Of a stretch of DNA of 27,873 nucleotides, positions 5,988 to 14,531 are shown piece by piece. The stretch lies in NCBI GenBank assembly GCA_964590005.1, contig CAZPVJ010000048.1:1-27873 (forward strand). Direction: 5' to 3'. Position 1 is the first letter of the stretch, and each line of letters begins with the position of its first letter. This stretch comes from CALJFL01 sp964590005 (lineage in GTDB: Bacteria > Pseudomonadota > Gammaproteobacteria > Pseudomonadales > Halieaceae). Below the pieces are notes generated by a model, which saw only the letters and a list, made by a program, of their open reading frames with translations, made no database searches and was not told the DNA's origin. A program made the translations under genes and the position numbers.

Positions 5988-7664
5988 ATGACGCTAGGCC
6001 TGGTTTTATCGAGCCAACTGTTAACGGCCTGTGGTGACAGCTCCAGTAACAGGCGAGCACAAGCACCGTCGGAAATCGATGTCCAGGCGGAACTGGATGC
6101 CTGCAGCGATAAACGGCTGACCGCTGATAGTGAAGTGCTGGCCAACGGGTGGACCCTAGACCACCAGAGTACTCGCAACCAGCCGACCTCCCTGGCAATG
6201 CTGGATACAGACAATCTGGGCGAAGTCGAATTACTGTGGAGCTTCGTATTCGCCGGTGATGAAGAGCGGCGCGGACACCCGGCAGTGACCACAGAAGCAG
6301 TCATCCTGGGGAGTCCCGCGGGTGCGGTGCGCGCACTGGGTCGCAGCACGGGTTGCGATATCTGGACCTTCCAGGCCGAAGCGGAGGTAAGAACCGCTAT
6401 TGTGCTTGGCGAAAGAACAGCCGCAATCGGCAGGCTCGCCTACTTCGGCGATACCCTGGCCAACGTTTATGCGATAGACGCGCAAAGTGGTGAAAAGGTC
6501 TGGCAATCACAGGTAGACGATCACCCAGACGCTATAATCACCGGCTCTCCACAACTGGCTGGTGCGCAACTGCTGGTGCCGATTTCTTCGCTGGAGGTAA
6601 GGACAGCCGCCAACCCCGGCCAGACCTGTTGCACTTTCAGGGGGGGATTAGTTGCACTCGATGCAGTCACAGGAGCTGAGAATTGGCGTTACCGAACCAT
6701 CACTGAACCGCCCATACTCAACCCCGCAACCGGTAAAGCGGGACCTTCAGGGGCGCCGGTCTGGGCCGTACCTACTATCGATAGCGACCGCAACCTGGTT
6801 TATATCGGCACCGGGGAGAACTACTCCCGACCCGCGACGGATACCTCCGATGCCATCGTCGCGATAGATCTCGGCAGCGGCCAGGAGCGCTGGAAGCTGC
6901 AGGGAACGATGGACGACGTCTGGAATATTGCCTGCCTATTGCCCGCACCGTTTAACAGCAACTGTCCCGAAAACCCGGGGCCAGATCTGGACTTTGGCGC
7001 GGCACCGGTACTGGTTAAGCGTGAAGGCAAACCCGATGTGCTCATCGCTGCCCAGAAGTCCGGCAGCATTTTTGCGCTGGACCCCGATACCGGCTCCATC
7101 CTGTGGCAACGCGACCTCGGCTCAGGCGGCAATCTAGGCGGCGTACACTGGGGCGTTGCCGTTGACGACGATAATGTTTATATACCCATTTCGGACATAC
7201 AGTCGCGGGAACTGACGCTGGCGGAAATCGTCGACATTGAGAACGCACGCACGATCTTTCAGCCAGACAATGCGGAGCCGGGGCTATACGCGCTAAGCCT
7301 GGATAACGGTACGACACAATGGTTCAGCCAACCCACTCGAATCACACCACTGGATGAGCAGCGCCCGGTTATCCTCTCCTCGGCGATCACCGTGGTGGGT
7401 GACGCGGTTTATACAGCAGGCCTGGATGGCATAGTGAGGATTTATGCCAGCACCGATGGATCGCTGTTGCGTGAAATTGATACTGCAATAAGCGTAACCG
7501 GAGTCAATGGCGAAGAGGGCAACGGCGGCACCATCGACTCCGGCGGCCCAGTTGTGGCCGGAGGCATAATCTACATTAACTCCGGCTATACCACCTTTGG
7601 CCGCGACCCCACCTGGTTTGCGGGTCCCGGCAACGTATTCATGGCCTTCGGCCTGGCCAACTAG
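5988..7664 (+). CDS. PQQ-type beta-propeller lipoprotein (polyvinyl-alcohol-dehydrogenase-like)
   Basis: From ATG 5988 the protein has 558 residues and begins MTLGLVLSSQLLTACG, with lipobox LTAC and Cys15. That signal lacks a basic n-region, and the ATG has no ribosome site. The frame is open upstream to 5907 and adds Lys and Arg residues, so true translation may begin at a non-AUG codon (584 residues from ATC 5910). Propeller repeats of the type D-x-x-x-G-x-x-x-W recur, for example AIDAQSGEKVWQ, ALDAVTGAENWR and AIDLGSGQERWK. Features typical of PQQ quinoproteins, and of PVA dehydrogenase in particular, are a vicinal disulfide QTCCTFRGGLVALD, the segment IGTGENYSRPATDTSDAIVA, WNIACL, and GPDLDFGAAPVL. 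No haem c motif CxxCH is present, so electrons must pass to a separate acceptor. Predicted location is the membrane-anchored periplasmic face. The likely role is oxidation of an alcohol; the substrate is unknown. Confidence 0.8.
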   Translation: MTLGLVLSSQLLTACGDSSSNRRAQAPSEIDVQAELDACSDKRLTADSEVLANGWTLDHQSTRNQPTSLAMLDTDNLGEVELLWSFVFAGDEERRGHPAVTTEAVILGSPAGAVRALGRSTGCDIWTFQAEAEVRTAIVLGERTAAIGRLAYFGDTLANVYAIDAQSGEKVWQSQVDDHPDAIITGSPQLAGAQLLVPISSLEVRTAANPGQTCCTFRGGLVALDAVTGAENWRYRTITEPPILNPATGKAGPSGAPVWAVPTIDSDRNLVYIGTGENYSRPATDTSDAIVAIDLGSGQERWKLQGTMDDVWNIACLLPAPFNSNCPENPGPDLDFGAAPVLVKREGKPDVLIAAQKSGSIFALDPDTGSILWQRDLGSGGNLGGVHWGVAVDDDNVYIPISDIQSRELTLAEIVDIENARTIFQPDNAEPGLYALSLDNGTTQWFSQPTRITPLDEQRPVILSSAITVVGDAVYTAGLDGIVRIYASTDGSLLREIDTAISVTGVNGEEGNGGTIDSGGPVVAGGIIYINSGYTTFGRDPTWFAGPGNVFMAFGLAN

Positions 7665-7675
7665 AGGGCAGCCGC

Positions 7676-8089
7676 TTGCAGGATTTTACTATTCACCCGA
7701 CGCTCCTGGAGGACTGTCATTTACTGGGCGAGATCAATAGCGGATTTTTGTTATTACACCGCAACGCCAGTCTGCCCTGGTTTATCCTGGTCCCCAGGAC
7801 ACACTGCCAAGACTTACTCGATTTGCCCGACAACACCCGGGAAGCAGTGCTGAATGACGCCAGGGACGTCGCCGCTTTTATCAAGGCGCACTTTGCGCTA
7901 TCCAAAATCAATGTCGCGGCACTGGGTAACGTGGTACCGCAGTTACATGTGCACGTTATTGGCAGAGACCCCGCAGACCCTTGCTGGCCAGCACCGGTAT
8001 GGGGCAACCTGGTCGCCGAGGCGAGCTGGCCAGCAGATTCCGTTCAGTTATTCAGCGAGAGCTTATGCCCGTCAACGGGCAGCAGCTAG
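7676..8089 (+). CDS. HIT (histidine triad) family protein
   Basis: The 137-residue frame opens with TTG 7676, behind GAGGG, only 11 bases after the propeller gene stops, which suggests co-transcription and translational coupling. The motif QLHVHVIGRDPADPCWPAPVWG (split around residues 99-120) is the HIT active-site segment. The first His of HxHxH is replaced by Gln, as is common in one bacterial HIT subgroup, while the catalytic HVH pair remains. The upstream part (SGFLLLHRNASLPWFILVPR) matches the family beta strands. HIT proteins hydrolyse nucleoside phosphoramidates, dinucleotides or similar nucleotidyl adducts in the cytoplasm. The partner substrate is unknown and nothing links it mechanistically to the lipoprotein apart from position. 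It ends 7 bases from the convergent DUF2855 gene. Confidence 0.88.
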   Translation: MQDFTIHPTLLEDCHLLGEINSGFLLLHRNASLPWFILVPRTHCQDLLDLPDNTREAVLNDARDVAAFIKAHFALSKINVAALGNVVPQLHVHVIGRDPADPCWPAPVWGNLVAEASWPADSVQLFSESLCPSTGSS

Positions 8090-8096
8090 CATTGCG

Positions 8097-9191
8097 TCAG
8101 GACTGCGCATCCGGTTCGTTTATTGACAGCACATACCCGTCTGAAGGATCGGCCCTGCCCTCCAGCATCTTTAGATAGATCTTTTGCACGCACTGCGGTC
8201 CACCTCGACGCACCACGTTCAGCAGCGGGTCGCAAAAATCCTGGAACTGCACCAGGCTCTTACCGATTCGCTGGAATAGCACCTGGCCTCCCCAATCCTG
8301 GACACGCTTTTCGATCTGGCTGGGAGCAAAGAAAAATGTGGGTTCGGCACCTGGCAGGCCACTGTTATCGCCACCCTCATCGTGGTGAGTGGCGCCAATG
8401 AGGCAGGAGTACTTCAACTGGTCACCAAAATGGTTATGGATGCTTGCCAGGACAGTCTGGCTGCCCGCCATGTCCACAGAAATGGTGGGTTGACTGGCAT
8501 CAAGGCTACCCACATCATCGTAGGCGATCACCTCGTCATAACAGCCCAGCCCTTTGACGAAATCCACATTGGATGGGGAAGTCAGGCCAATTGAACGATA
8601 CTTTCCACGTTGGCGGATCGCGAAAGCGAGGGCGATACTGGTCTTGCTCGAGGCGCTGGTGACGATGTATTGAGACGCACCATAGTGGTCGTTGTCGAAC
8701 ATAAAGTCCTCGACCAGCCACGAGGTCAGGAATAGGCCTCGCAACAGCATATTTAGATCCTCCCGGTGGGGGTCTGCTTCGCCAACCGATGGCTGTCGAT
8801 CAAAACGTGCGTAGACCGGCGCCAGGCCGTCCCTGTGCGGAGAAATGTCGCTAAAACCACCTTCGTCAATTTTGCCCGCCTTTACTTTCAGGTGGGATCC
8901 CATGGGATAGAAGCCCCACAGTCGCTCGCCTACTGCCACGTCCGGATGATTGGAAGCAATCACATTTGAATAACCCATTGCCGGAACACGACCCCACTCA
9001 CCTTCCGCCGGGAAAAAATTCCAATAGCCGAGTAGTTCACCCGCCACGGCATAGCTGATGTTATTGGCGGTCAGCGCAAAGCGATCAATGGCCAACAGCA
9101 CCTCATCCGGGCCTAACTCCGGAATGGGTTCTTCACATACTCGAGTGTTGCCGGGATTATCGCGCTCTACTTCAAAGGTCTGGCATTGCAT
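8097..9191 (-). CDS. DUF2855 family protein (medium-chain-reductase-like)
   Basis: This 364-residue protein starts at ATG 9191 behind TAGGAA. The N-terminal third resembles the GroES-like half of medium-chain reductases (LGPDEVLLAIDRFALTANNISYAVAGE), then GYWNFFPAEGEWGRVPAMGYSNV, MGSHLKV and the block LTSWLVEDFMFDN. All of these are characteristic of the DUF2855 family. The segment YIVTSASSKTSIALAFAI corresponds to the nucleotide-binding region, with a SASSKT loop where a normal MDR has G-x-G-x-x-G. Members have no settled biochemical role; they are presumed oxidoreductases. It lies 19 bases downstream of the AlkB-type gene on the same strand, so the two are probably one transcript. Family recognition is good, function unknown. 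Confidence 0.82.
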   Translation of the reverse strand: MQCQTFEVERDNPGNTRVCEEPIPELGPDEVLLAIDRFALTANNISYAVAGELLGYWNFFPAEGEWGRVPAMGYSNVIASNHPDVAVGERLWGFYPMGSHLKVKAGKIDEGGFSDISPHRDGLAPVYARFDRQPSVGEADPHREDLNMLLRGLFLTSWLVEDFMFDNDHYGASQYIVTSASSKTSIALAFAIRQRGKYRSIGLTSPSNVDFVKGLGCYDEVIAYDDVGSLDASQPTISVDMAGSQTVLASIHNHFGDQLKYSCLIGATHHDEGGDNSGLPGAEPTFFFAPSQIEKRVQDWGGQVLFQRIGKSLVQFQDFCDPLLNVVRRGGPQCVQKIYLKMLEGRADPSDGYVLSINEPDAQS

Positions 9192-9210
9192 GTCGGGTTC
9201 CTATCGGTTG

Positions 9211-9825
9211 CTAAGTTCCAGGGTGAATAAATCGGAAGGTGAGGTTAACACGAGGACCGCAGGGTTTAGACAACTTTCGCAGCCCATGTTTCCAATAGCG
9301 CTGCGTAACACCGCGCATCACCAGCAAACTACCCGAGGGCAATGGCAGGTTAAAGGCTTTCAAGCTTTTTTGGGTCCTGTGCTTAAAGTAGATACTGCGT
9401 TGTTCGCCCAGGCTGACCGAAGCAATCACCGGCTCAGGGCCAAGCTCAGGCTCATCGTCAGCATGCAAGCCCATGGAATCGTGGTGGTTACGATAATAAT
9501 TCAACAACACACTGTTAAAGGCGCATTCACATTGTCGCTCCAGCCGTGACCGGAGATCCAACAGCGTATCGGTCCAGGGCAATGGCTGGTGGGAAATGCC
9601 TGAATAGGCGTAGTGCGCTCCCGCGTCGCCATACCAGGCAATCAGCCTGGGCTGTCGATGCGTTTTGCCAAAAACCGTGATGTCTTCCTGCGCCCAGGGC
9701 GTGTCCTGCAGAAGTTCTGCGAGTAACGCACTGGGCTCCCGACCGAGATCCGCGCGCGGCTCAAAAAATAGATTGGAATCGGGAAGCTGAATAGCCTGCC
9801 CTTCGCTGTTGGAAAAAAGGTCCAA
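9211..9825 (-). CDS. AlkB-type Fe(II)/2-oxoglutarate dioxygenase (nucleic acid repair)
   Basis: The frame begins with TTG 9825 and gives 204 residues opening MDLF, a common opening for this family. No other standard start codon lies between it and the upstream stop. The double-stranded beta-helix signature is complete: NYYRNHHDSMGLHADDE with H121 and D123, the distal His in WKHGLRK (H180), and RVNLTFRFI with R192 and R198 for 2-oxoglutarate and the family Arg. The upstream PRLIAWYGD (59-67) is the substrate-side motif of ALKBH2/3-like bacterial enzymes. The expected activity is oxidative demethylation of alkylated bases such as 1-methyladenine and 3-methylcytosine in the cytoplasm. Length is normal. 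It is the first gene of a probable pair with DUF2855, and a 263-base gap separates it from the divergent SDR at 10089. I see no Ada-type regulator. Confidence 0.92.
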   Translation of the reverse strand: MDLFSNSEGQAIQLPDSNLFFEPRADLGREPSALLAELLQDTPWAQEDITVFGKTHRQPRLIAWYGDAGAHYAYSGISHQPLPWTDTLLDLRSRLERQCECAFNSVLLNYYRNHHDSMGLHADDEPELGPEPVIASVSLGEQRSIYFKHRTQKSLKAFNLPLPSGSLLVMRGVTQRYWKHGLRKLSKPCGPRVNLTFRFIHPGT

Positions 9826-10088
9826 GAGATCTATCTCGTCTCAGTAAACAATCGACTCTTGCCTGTCAGGGGACCAAATGCTACCGCAGTCATGGGCCTG
9901 CTCCAAATGGCGTACCACCTGCGAGCAATTTGGTGGAGACCGGGAAAACATAGAACTCGATCAACAGCGAACCTGGAGTGCCGACTTCAGCTACGTACTA
10001 CGACTCACACTATGAGCAGACTCGGGCTACAATAGCCAACTACTACCGGCCGATTCCGGATTACGCTCCCTGACAATATGAGAATGCT

Positions 10089-10922
10089 ATGAGTACTGCG
10101 AACTTCAAAGATAAGACGGTTATTATCACAGGCGCCTCCGCGGGCGTCGGTGCGGCCTGCGCCGAGTTGTTTGCCAGCCTGGGTGCCAGGCTCGTATTGT
10201 CGGCCCGGGGAGAAGAAGCCCTCAACCGGTTCGCCGACACCCTGCGTGACAAGACCAGCGTCCTGGCCGTGGCAATGGATGTTGCCGACGATGCTGGCTG
10301 TCAGGCCCTGATAGACCGCGCCATCGCTGAATTCGGTGCAATTCACGTGCTGGTGAACAACGCCGGCGTCCATCACCGTGGCGACTTTGCCAACCAGACA
10401 CCCGACAACATGGCGCAAATGATAGACGTCAACCTGCGCGCGCCAGTTTACCTCACGGGATTGGCACTTCCCCACATCAAGCAGGCCGGCGGTGGCGCTG
10501 TTGTCATGGTGGGTTCGCTTGCCGGGCGCACCCCAATGCAGGGCGCAGCTACCTACGCGTGTACCAAGGCTGGCCTCAAGGCATTTACGCATTCTGTTGC
10601 CGAAGAATGGGCAGGCAGCGGTATCGATATCGGGGTAGTGTCACCGGGACCCATCGATACCGCGTTTATTATGGACAGCATCGACGAGGTCGAGGACATC
10701 GTCTATTCCCAGCCAATGAGTACGGCCGAGGAGGTGGCGCAAGCCGTATTGGCCGTGGCCAGCGGCGAGCGTGTAGAGATATGTCTGCCCGCTATGAGCG
10801 GCAAGTTAACGACCCTGAGCTACCTGTTCCCCTGGTTACGCAGGACAATGCGCCCGTCACTGTATCGCAAGGGTGCTAAGAACAAGGAGAAGTATCGAAA
10901 TCGAGCCAGGGCCGGGGGTTGA
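10089..10922 (+). CDS. Classical short-chain dehydrogenase/reductase
   Basis: The 277-residue protein begins at ATG 10089 with MSTANFKDKTVIITG. Key sites are TGASAGVG (14-21) for NAD(P), D64 in MDV, NNAG (90-93), N115, S143 in VGSLAG, and Y156/K160 in YACTK. The catalytic tetrad is intact. Residues after about 238 form an unusually basic tail (FPWLRRTMRPSLYRKGAKNK) extending past the usual 250-residue core, which could favour membrane association or an interaction. There is no signal peptide, so it acts in the cytoplasm. The substrate is not inferable; the RTPMQGAATYACTKAGL region is typical of general ketoacyl- or alcohol-oxidising SDRs. The upstream gap (9826-10088) carries no ORF I trust, only a TACAAT hexamer at 10028 without a convincing -35. 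It converges on the next gene with 9 bases between the stops. Confidence 0.88.
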   Translation: MSTANFKDKTVIITGASAGVGAACAELFASLGARLVLSARGEEALNRFADTLRDKTSVLAVAMDVADDAGCQALIDRAIAEFGAIHVLVNNAGVHHRGDFANQTPDNMAQMIDVNLRAPVYLTGLALPHIKQAGGGAVVMVGSLAGRTPMQGAATYACTKAGLKAFTHSVAEEWAGSGIDIGVVSPGPIDTAFIMDSIDEVEDIVYSQPMSTAEEVAQAVLAVASGERVEICLPAMSGKLTTLSYLFPWLRRTMRPSLYRKGAKNKEKYRNRARAGG

Positions 10923-10931
10923 GGCGATCGG

Positions 10932-11954
10932 TTAATCCAGCTTTACGACCGTCTTGCCAAAGTTTCTTCCGCCAAACATGTCGGCAAATGCTTGCGGAAC
11001 CGAGCCAATACCCTCGAGCATATACTCCGGATTCTTCAGCTTACCCTCTTGCAGCCATTGAGCCAGTTGCGTGCGGGCCTCATCGTAACGCTCGTGGCGA
11101 AAGTGGGTCATGAAACCCTGCAAGGATAACTCCTTGGTCACCACATCAAACATGTTATTGGGACCACTTACCGGCTCCTCGGCTCCGTAAACCGCTACAG
11201 CGCCGCACAGGGCCATTCTGCCTTTGTGATTCATATTGGCGATCGCCGCTTCAAGGGCCTCTCCGCCTACATTGTCAAAGAACAGATCCACACCCTCGGT
11301 GCACACGTTGGCTATAGCCTGGGTCAACGGTGTATCGCTGCTGCGAATAACCGCCGCATCGTAGCCCAGTTCACTCACAATCCAGTCAGCTTTCGCCTGC
11401 GAACCGACGATTCCTACCACGCGAGCACCCTGCATACTCGCGATCTGGCCGGCTATACTGCCTACCGCACCTCCGGCACCACTAACCAGTACCGTATCGC
11501 CCGCCTTGGGTTTGCCGATTTCCATCATGCCAAAGTAGGCCGACATACCGGTATCGCCCAACACGCCCATATAGGCGCTGGGGTCAAACTCCAGTTGATC
11601 GGGCAGGCGGGCAATAAAGTCAGTGCCGTCGCTGACCGAGTATTCTTCCCAGGCGAAGCGTGCCATTAGCAGGGCACCCTCTGCATACTCGGCATTACGG
11701 CTTTCTATTACCTCAGACAGGACCAGGCCCATCACTGGCGCGCCCAGGGCCATAGCAGGCAGCACGTCGTCACCAGAGTCCTCGTTCATCCAGTTACGAA
11801 ACCCGGCATCCAGCGAGACGTAATGATTACGGCAACGAAATTGTCCCTCGGCGAGTTCCACCCAGGGTTGCTCTTCCACCCGAAAGTCCTCGGGCACCGG
11901 ATTCCCGTCCGGTCTACGAGCCAGTACTACCGCGTTATTGATCGCTGTCGACAT
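10932..11954 (-). CDS. Zinc-independent NADP-dependent medium-chain reductase (LTB4-dehydrogenase/CurA type)
   Basis: The start is ATG 11954, with CGGAG eight bases upstream, giving 340 residues. The protein opens NNAVVLARRPDGNPVPEDF and has YVSLDAGFRNWM, then MGVLGDTGMSAYFGM, and the dinucleotide loop SGAGGAVGSIAGQIA (158-171), then DLFFDNVGGE. This order is diagnostic of the leukotriene B4 12-hydroxydehydrogenase / prostaglandin reductase / CurA branch, which reduces alpha,beta-unsaturated ketones and aldehydes with NADPH and has no structural or catalytic zinc site. Length is standard. A role in enone reduction or detoxification of reactive carbonyls in the cytoplasm is likely from the family; the physiological substrate is unknown. 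It lies 42 bases downstream of icd on the same strand, so read-through from icd is possible. Confidence 0.9.
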   Translation of the reverse strand: MSTAINNAVVLARRPDGNPVPEDFRVEEQPWVELAEGQFRCRNHYVSLDAGFRNWMNEDSGDDVLPAMALGAPVMGLVLSEVIESRNAEYAEGALLMARFAWEEYSVSDGTDFIARLPDQLEFDPSAYMGVLGDTGMSAYFGMMEIGKPKAGDTVLVSGAGGAVGSIAGQIASMQGARVVGIVGSQAKADWIVSELGYDAAVIRSSDTPLTQAIANVCTEGVDLFFDNVGGEALEAAIANMNHKGRMALCGAVAVYGAEEPVSGPNNMFDVVTKELSLQGFMTHFRHERYDEARTQLAQWLQEGKLKNPEYMLEGIGSVPQAFADMFGGRNFGKTVVKLD

Positions 11955-11996
11955 ACTGCGACTCCGGGTGCCGTACCCTGCAATTTTCGGCGTCTA

Positions 11997-14237
11997 TTAT
12001 CCCTGACTGGCTTCCGCCAGCACGGTGTTGAGCGTGACGCTGGGGCGCATGATACGCTTAATGGCACTGCGATCAGCATGGTAGTAGCCATAGCCAACCT
12101 CTTCTATGGGCTTACCCTGCACGGCCTCCAACTCACTGATGATGCGGGTCTCATTGTCAGCCAGTGCCGCTGCCAGCGGTGCAAATTGCTCGGCCAACTC
12201 CGGGTCATCCTGTTGCGACGCCACAGCCTGCGCCCAATAAAGACCCAGGTAAAAGTGGCTGCCGCGATTGTCCAACTCACCGACTTTACGGGACGGCGAT
12301 TTATTTTTCTCCAGCAACTTGCCGGTGGCTTCGTCGAGGGTTTTCGCCAATACCGATGCTCGCGGGTTATCCTGCTTGATGCCCATATCTTCGAGCGACA
12401 CCGCCAATGCCAGGAATTCCCCCAGCGAATCCCAGCGCAGATGGTTCTCTTCCTGCAGTTGCTGGACGTGCTTGGGTGCCGACCCACCGGCCCCGGTCTC
12501 ATACATGCCGCCACCCTTGAGCATGGGAACAATGGACAGCATCTTCGCCGACGTTCCGAGCTCCATAATCGGGAACAGGTCAGTCAGATAATCACGCAAC
12601 ACGTTACCGGTAACTGAGATCGTATCGCGACCACGTATCATCCTCTCCATGCTGCGTCGAATAGCCTCTTCGTAGGTCATAATACGGAGATCAAGACCCT
12701 GGGTATCGTGATCGCCGAGATACTCATTAACCTTCTTGATCAGCTCGATGTCGTGGGGGCGATTACGGTCCAGCCAGAAAATAGCGGGGGTATCCGATTG
12801 GCGGGCCCGGGTGACCGCTAACTTGACCCAGTCGCGAACAGCCTCATCCTTGGTCTGGCAGGCGCGCCAGATGTCTCCCTTCTCGACATCGTGTTGCATC
12901 AATACGTTGCCATCGGCATCGACAACCCGAATCACCCCGCGCTCTTCCGGCTCAAATGTCTTGTCGTGTGAGCCATATTCCTCCGCTTTCTTGGCCATCA
13001 AGCCAACATTGGGGACCGTGCCCATGGTTGTCGGGTCAAATGCGCCATTGGTTTTGCAGAAATTGATCATCTCCTGGTAAATGCTGGAGTACGTGCTCTC
13101 GGGCATGACCGCTTTGCAGTCCTTGGCTTTACCATCAGGGCCCCACATCTTGCCGCCGTTGCGTATCATGGCGGGCATGGAAGCATCGACAATAACGTCA
13201 CTGGGCACATGCAGATTGGTGATGCCCTTTACCGAATCAACCATCGCCAGCTCGGGCCTACCCTCGTAGCACGCGTGAATGTCTTCCAGGATCTCTTCCC
13301 GTTTGGAGCGAGGTAAAGACTCTATCTTTTCATAGACACTGCTCAGGCCATTATTGGGATTCACTCCCAGCTCATCGAACAACGCGCCATGCTTATCGAA
13401 CAGATCTTTATAGAAAACAGTAACCGCGTGGCCAAAGACGATGGGGTGAGAAATTTTCATCATGGTCGCCTTGACATGCAGCGACCACATCACGCCGCTG
13501 TCCTTGGCATCCTGCATGGTTTGTTCGAAGAACTCGCGCAGGGCACCCACGCTCATGCGCATGCTGTCTATGACCTCTCCTTCCTGGAGATGCAGTTCTT
13601 TCTTGACAGTGACATTGCCTTTCGCATCGACAAATTCAATGCGCACATCTCCGGCACTGTCCATCGTGACCGATTGTTCAGCGGAGTAAAAATCGCCGCC
13701 GCGCATGTAATCGGCATGGGTGCGAGAAGCCTTACTCCATTCACCCATGGAGTGCGGAAACTTGCGGACAAAATTCTTCACGGCCGCCGGCGCGCGACGA
13801 TCCGAGTTACCTTCGCGCAACACCGGGTTAACGGCGCTACCAAGTACCTTGGAGTAGCGGGCCTGAATCTCTTCCTCTTCGGCGTTGTCGGGACTATCGG
13901 GATAGTCGGGCAATGCGTAACCCTGGGACTGCAATTCAGCGATACAACTGGTGAGCTGCGGAATCGATGCGCTGATATTGGGTAACTTGATGATGTTGGC
14001 ATTGGGGTCCTGGGTAAGTTCCCCCAGAAACGCCAGACCATCCTGGATCTGCTGTTCTTCGTTTAAATAATCGGGAAAGGTCGCCAGTATCCTCCCCGCC
14101 AGCGAAATGTCAGTGATCTTGACGTCAATGCCTGCCGCCGAAGTGAACGTTCGCACGATGGGCAGCAGCGAGCAGGTGGCCAGCGAGGGCGCCTCGTCGG
14201 TCAGGGTATAGTAAATCGTCTGGCTATTATTAGTCAT
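11997..14237 (-). CDS. icd: NADP-dependent isocitrate dehydrogenase, monomeric type
   Basis: This 746-residue protein begins at ATG 14237 with GAGGAG six bases upstream. Its length and sequence are those of the monomeric isocitrate dehydrogenase family (about 740 residues), which is unrelated in length to the 415-residue dimeric enzyme. Recognisable blocks include IYYTLTDEAPSLATCSLLPI at the N-terminus, KLPNISASIPQL, NPVLREGNSDRRAPAAVK for substrate and metal binding, TMMKISHPIVFGH, and the C-terminal ETGAGGSAPKHVQQ and NRGSHFYLGLYWAQ. The enzyme makes 2-oxoglutarate, CO2 and NADPH in the TCA cycle in the cytoplasm. This is a housekeeping gene and argues that the window is core chromosome rather than plasmid. 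2-Oxoglutarate is also the co-substrate of the AlkB and PhyH enzymes nearby, but I treat that as coincidence. The 294-base gap to yghU holds divergent promoters. Confidence 0.97.
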   Translation of the reverse strand: MTNNSQTIYYTLTDEAPSLATCSLLPIVRTFTSAAGIDVKITDISLAGRILATFPDYLNEEQQIQDGLAFLGELTQDPNANIIKLPNISASIPQLTSCIAELQSQGYALPDYPDSPDNAEEEEIQARYSKVLGSAVNPVLREGNSDRRAPAAVKNFVRKFPHSMGEWSKASRTHADYMRGGDFYSAEQSVTMDSAGDVRIEFVDAKGNVTVKKELHLQEGEVIDSMRMSVGALREFFEQTMQDAKDSGVMWSLHVKATMMKISHPIVFGHAVTVFYKDLFDKHGALFDELGVNPNNGLSSVYEKIESLPRSKREEILEDIHACYEGRPELAMVDSVKGITNLHVPSDVIVDASMPAMIRNGGKMWGPDGKAKDCKAVMPESTYSSIYQEMINFCKTNGAFDPTTMGTVPNVGLMAKKAEEYGSHDKTFEPEERGVIRVVDADGNVLMQHDVEKGDIWRACQTKDEAVRDWVKLAVTRARQSDTPAIFWLDRNRPHDIELIKKVNEYLGDHDTQGLDLRIMTYEEAIRRSMERMIRGRDTISVTGNVLRDYLTDLFPIMELGTSAKMLSIVPMLKGGGMYETGAGGSAPKHVQQLQEENHLRWDSLGEFLALAVSLEDMGIKQDNPRASVLAKTLDEATGKLLEKNKSPSRKVGELDNRGSHFYLGLYWAQAVASQQDDPELAEQFAPLAAALADNETRIISELEAVQGKPIEEVGYGYYHADRSAIKRIMRPSVTLNTVLAEASQG

Positions 14238-14435
14238 ATGGCTCCTCGTGAGATAGCAACTTGTAGCGATGCCGGTGGCCGCCGTGACTTTTGATCACCG
14301 TCGACCCCGAATTTTCGCTTCAGCGCGGCGTATGGGTGATGCCGAGCGTACGCGTTGGTGCAACTTTCCGGGCCCGGATTGTCTCGCAAATACACCCGTG
14401 ATGGCAATCGCGGCGACAATCGCTGCCCTCCCCCG

Positions 14436-14464
14436 TTGCCGCAAGGCACAGTTGTTTATACTAT
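14436..14464 (+). promoter_or_regulatory. Candidate promoter for yghU
   Basis: TTGCCG (14436-14441), a 17-base spacer and TACTAT (14459-14464) form a plausible sigma-70 promoter with a start site near 14471, about 60 bases before the yghU ATG. The -10 region reads GTTGTTTATACTATGG, strikingly like GTTGTTTACACTATAG upstream of the 2167 gene. The 294-base gap between icd and yghU holds nothing else I can name. Confidence 0.4.
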
Positions 14465-14531
14465 GGCCGGTCATTGCCACGACGGCCGCCCTGTCAACCC
14501 ATCTTTATCGCCACATCGGGATGCTCAAAAT

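Noticed and set aside
10005..10592. 195-codon minus-strand frame covering the SDR start and its upstream gap
   Set aside because: Most of it mirrors the SDR coding region, and nothing in the gap portion looks like protein.
11823..12617. 264-codon plus-strand frame across the MDR and icd genes
   Set aside because: It spans the start of one good minus-strand gene and the end of another; there are no motifs, and icd and the MDR are certain.
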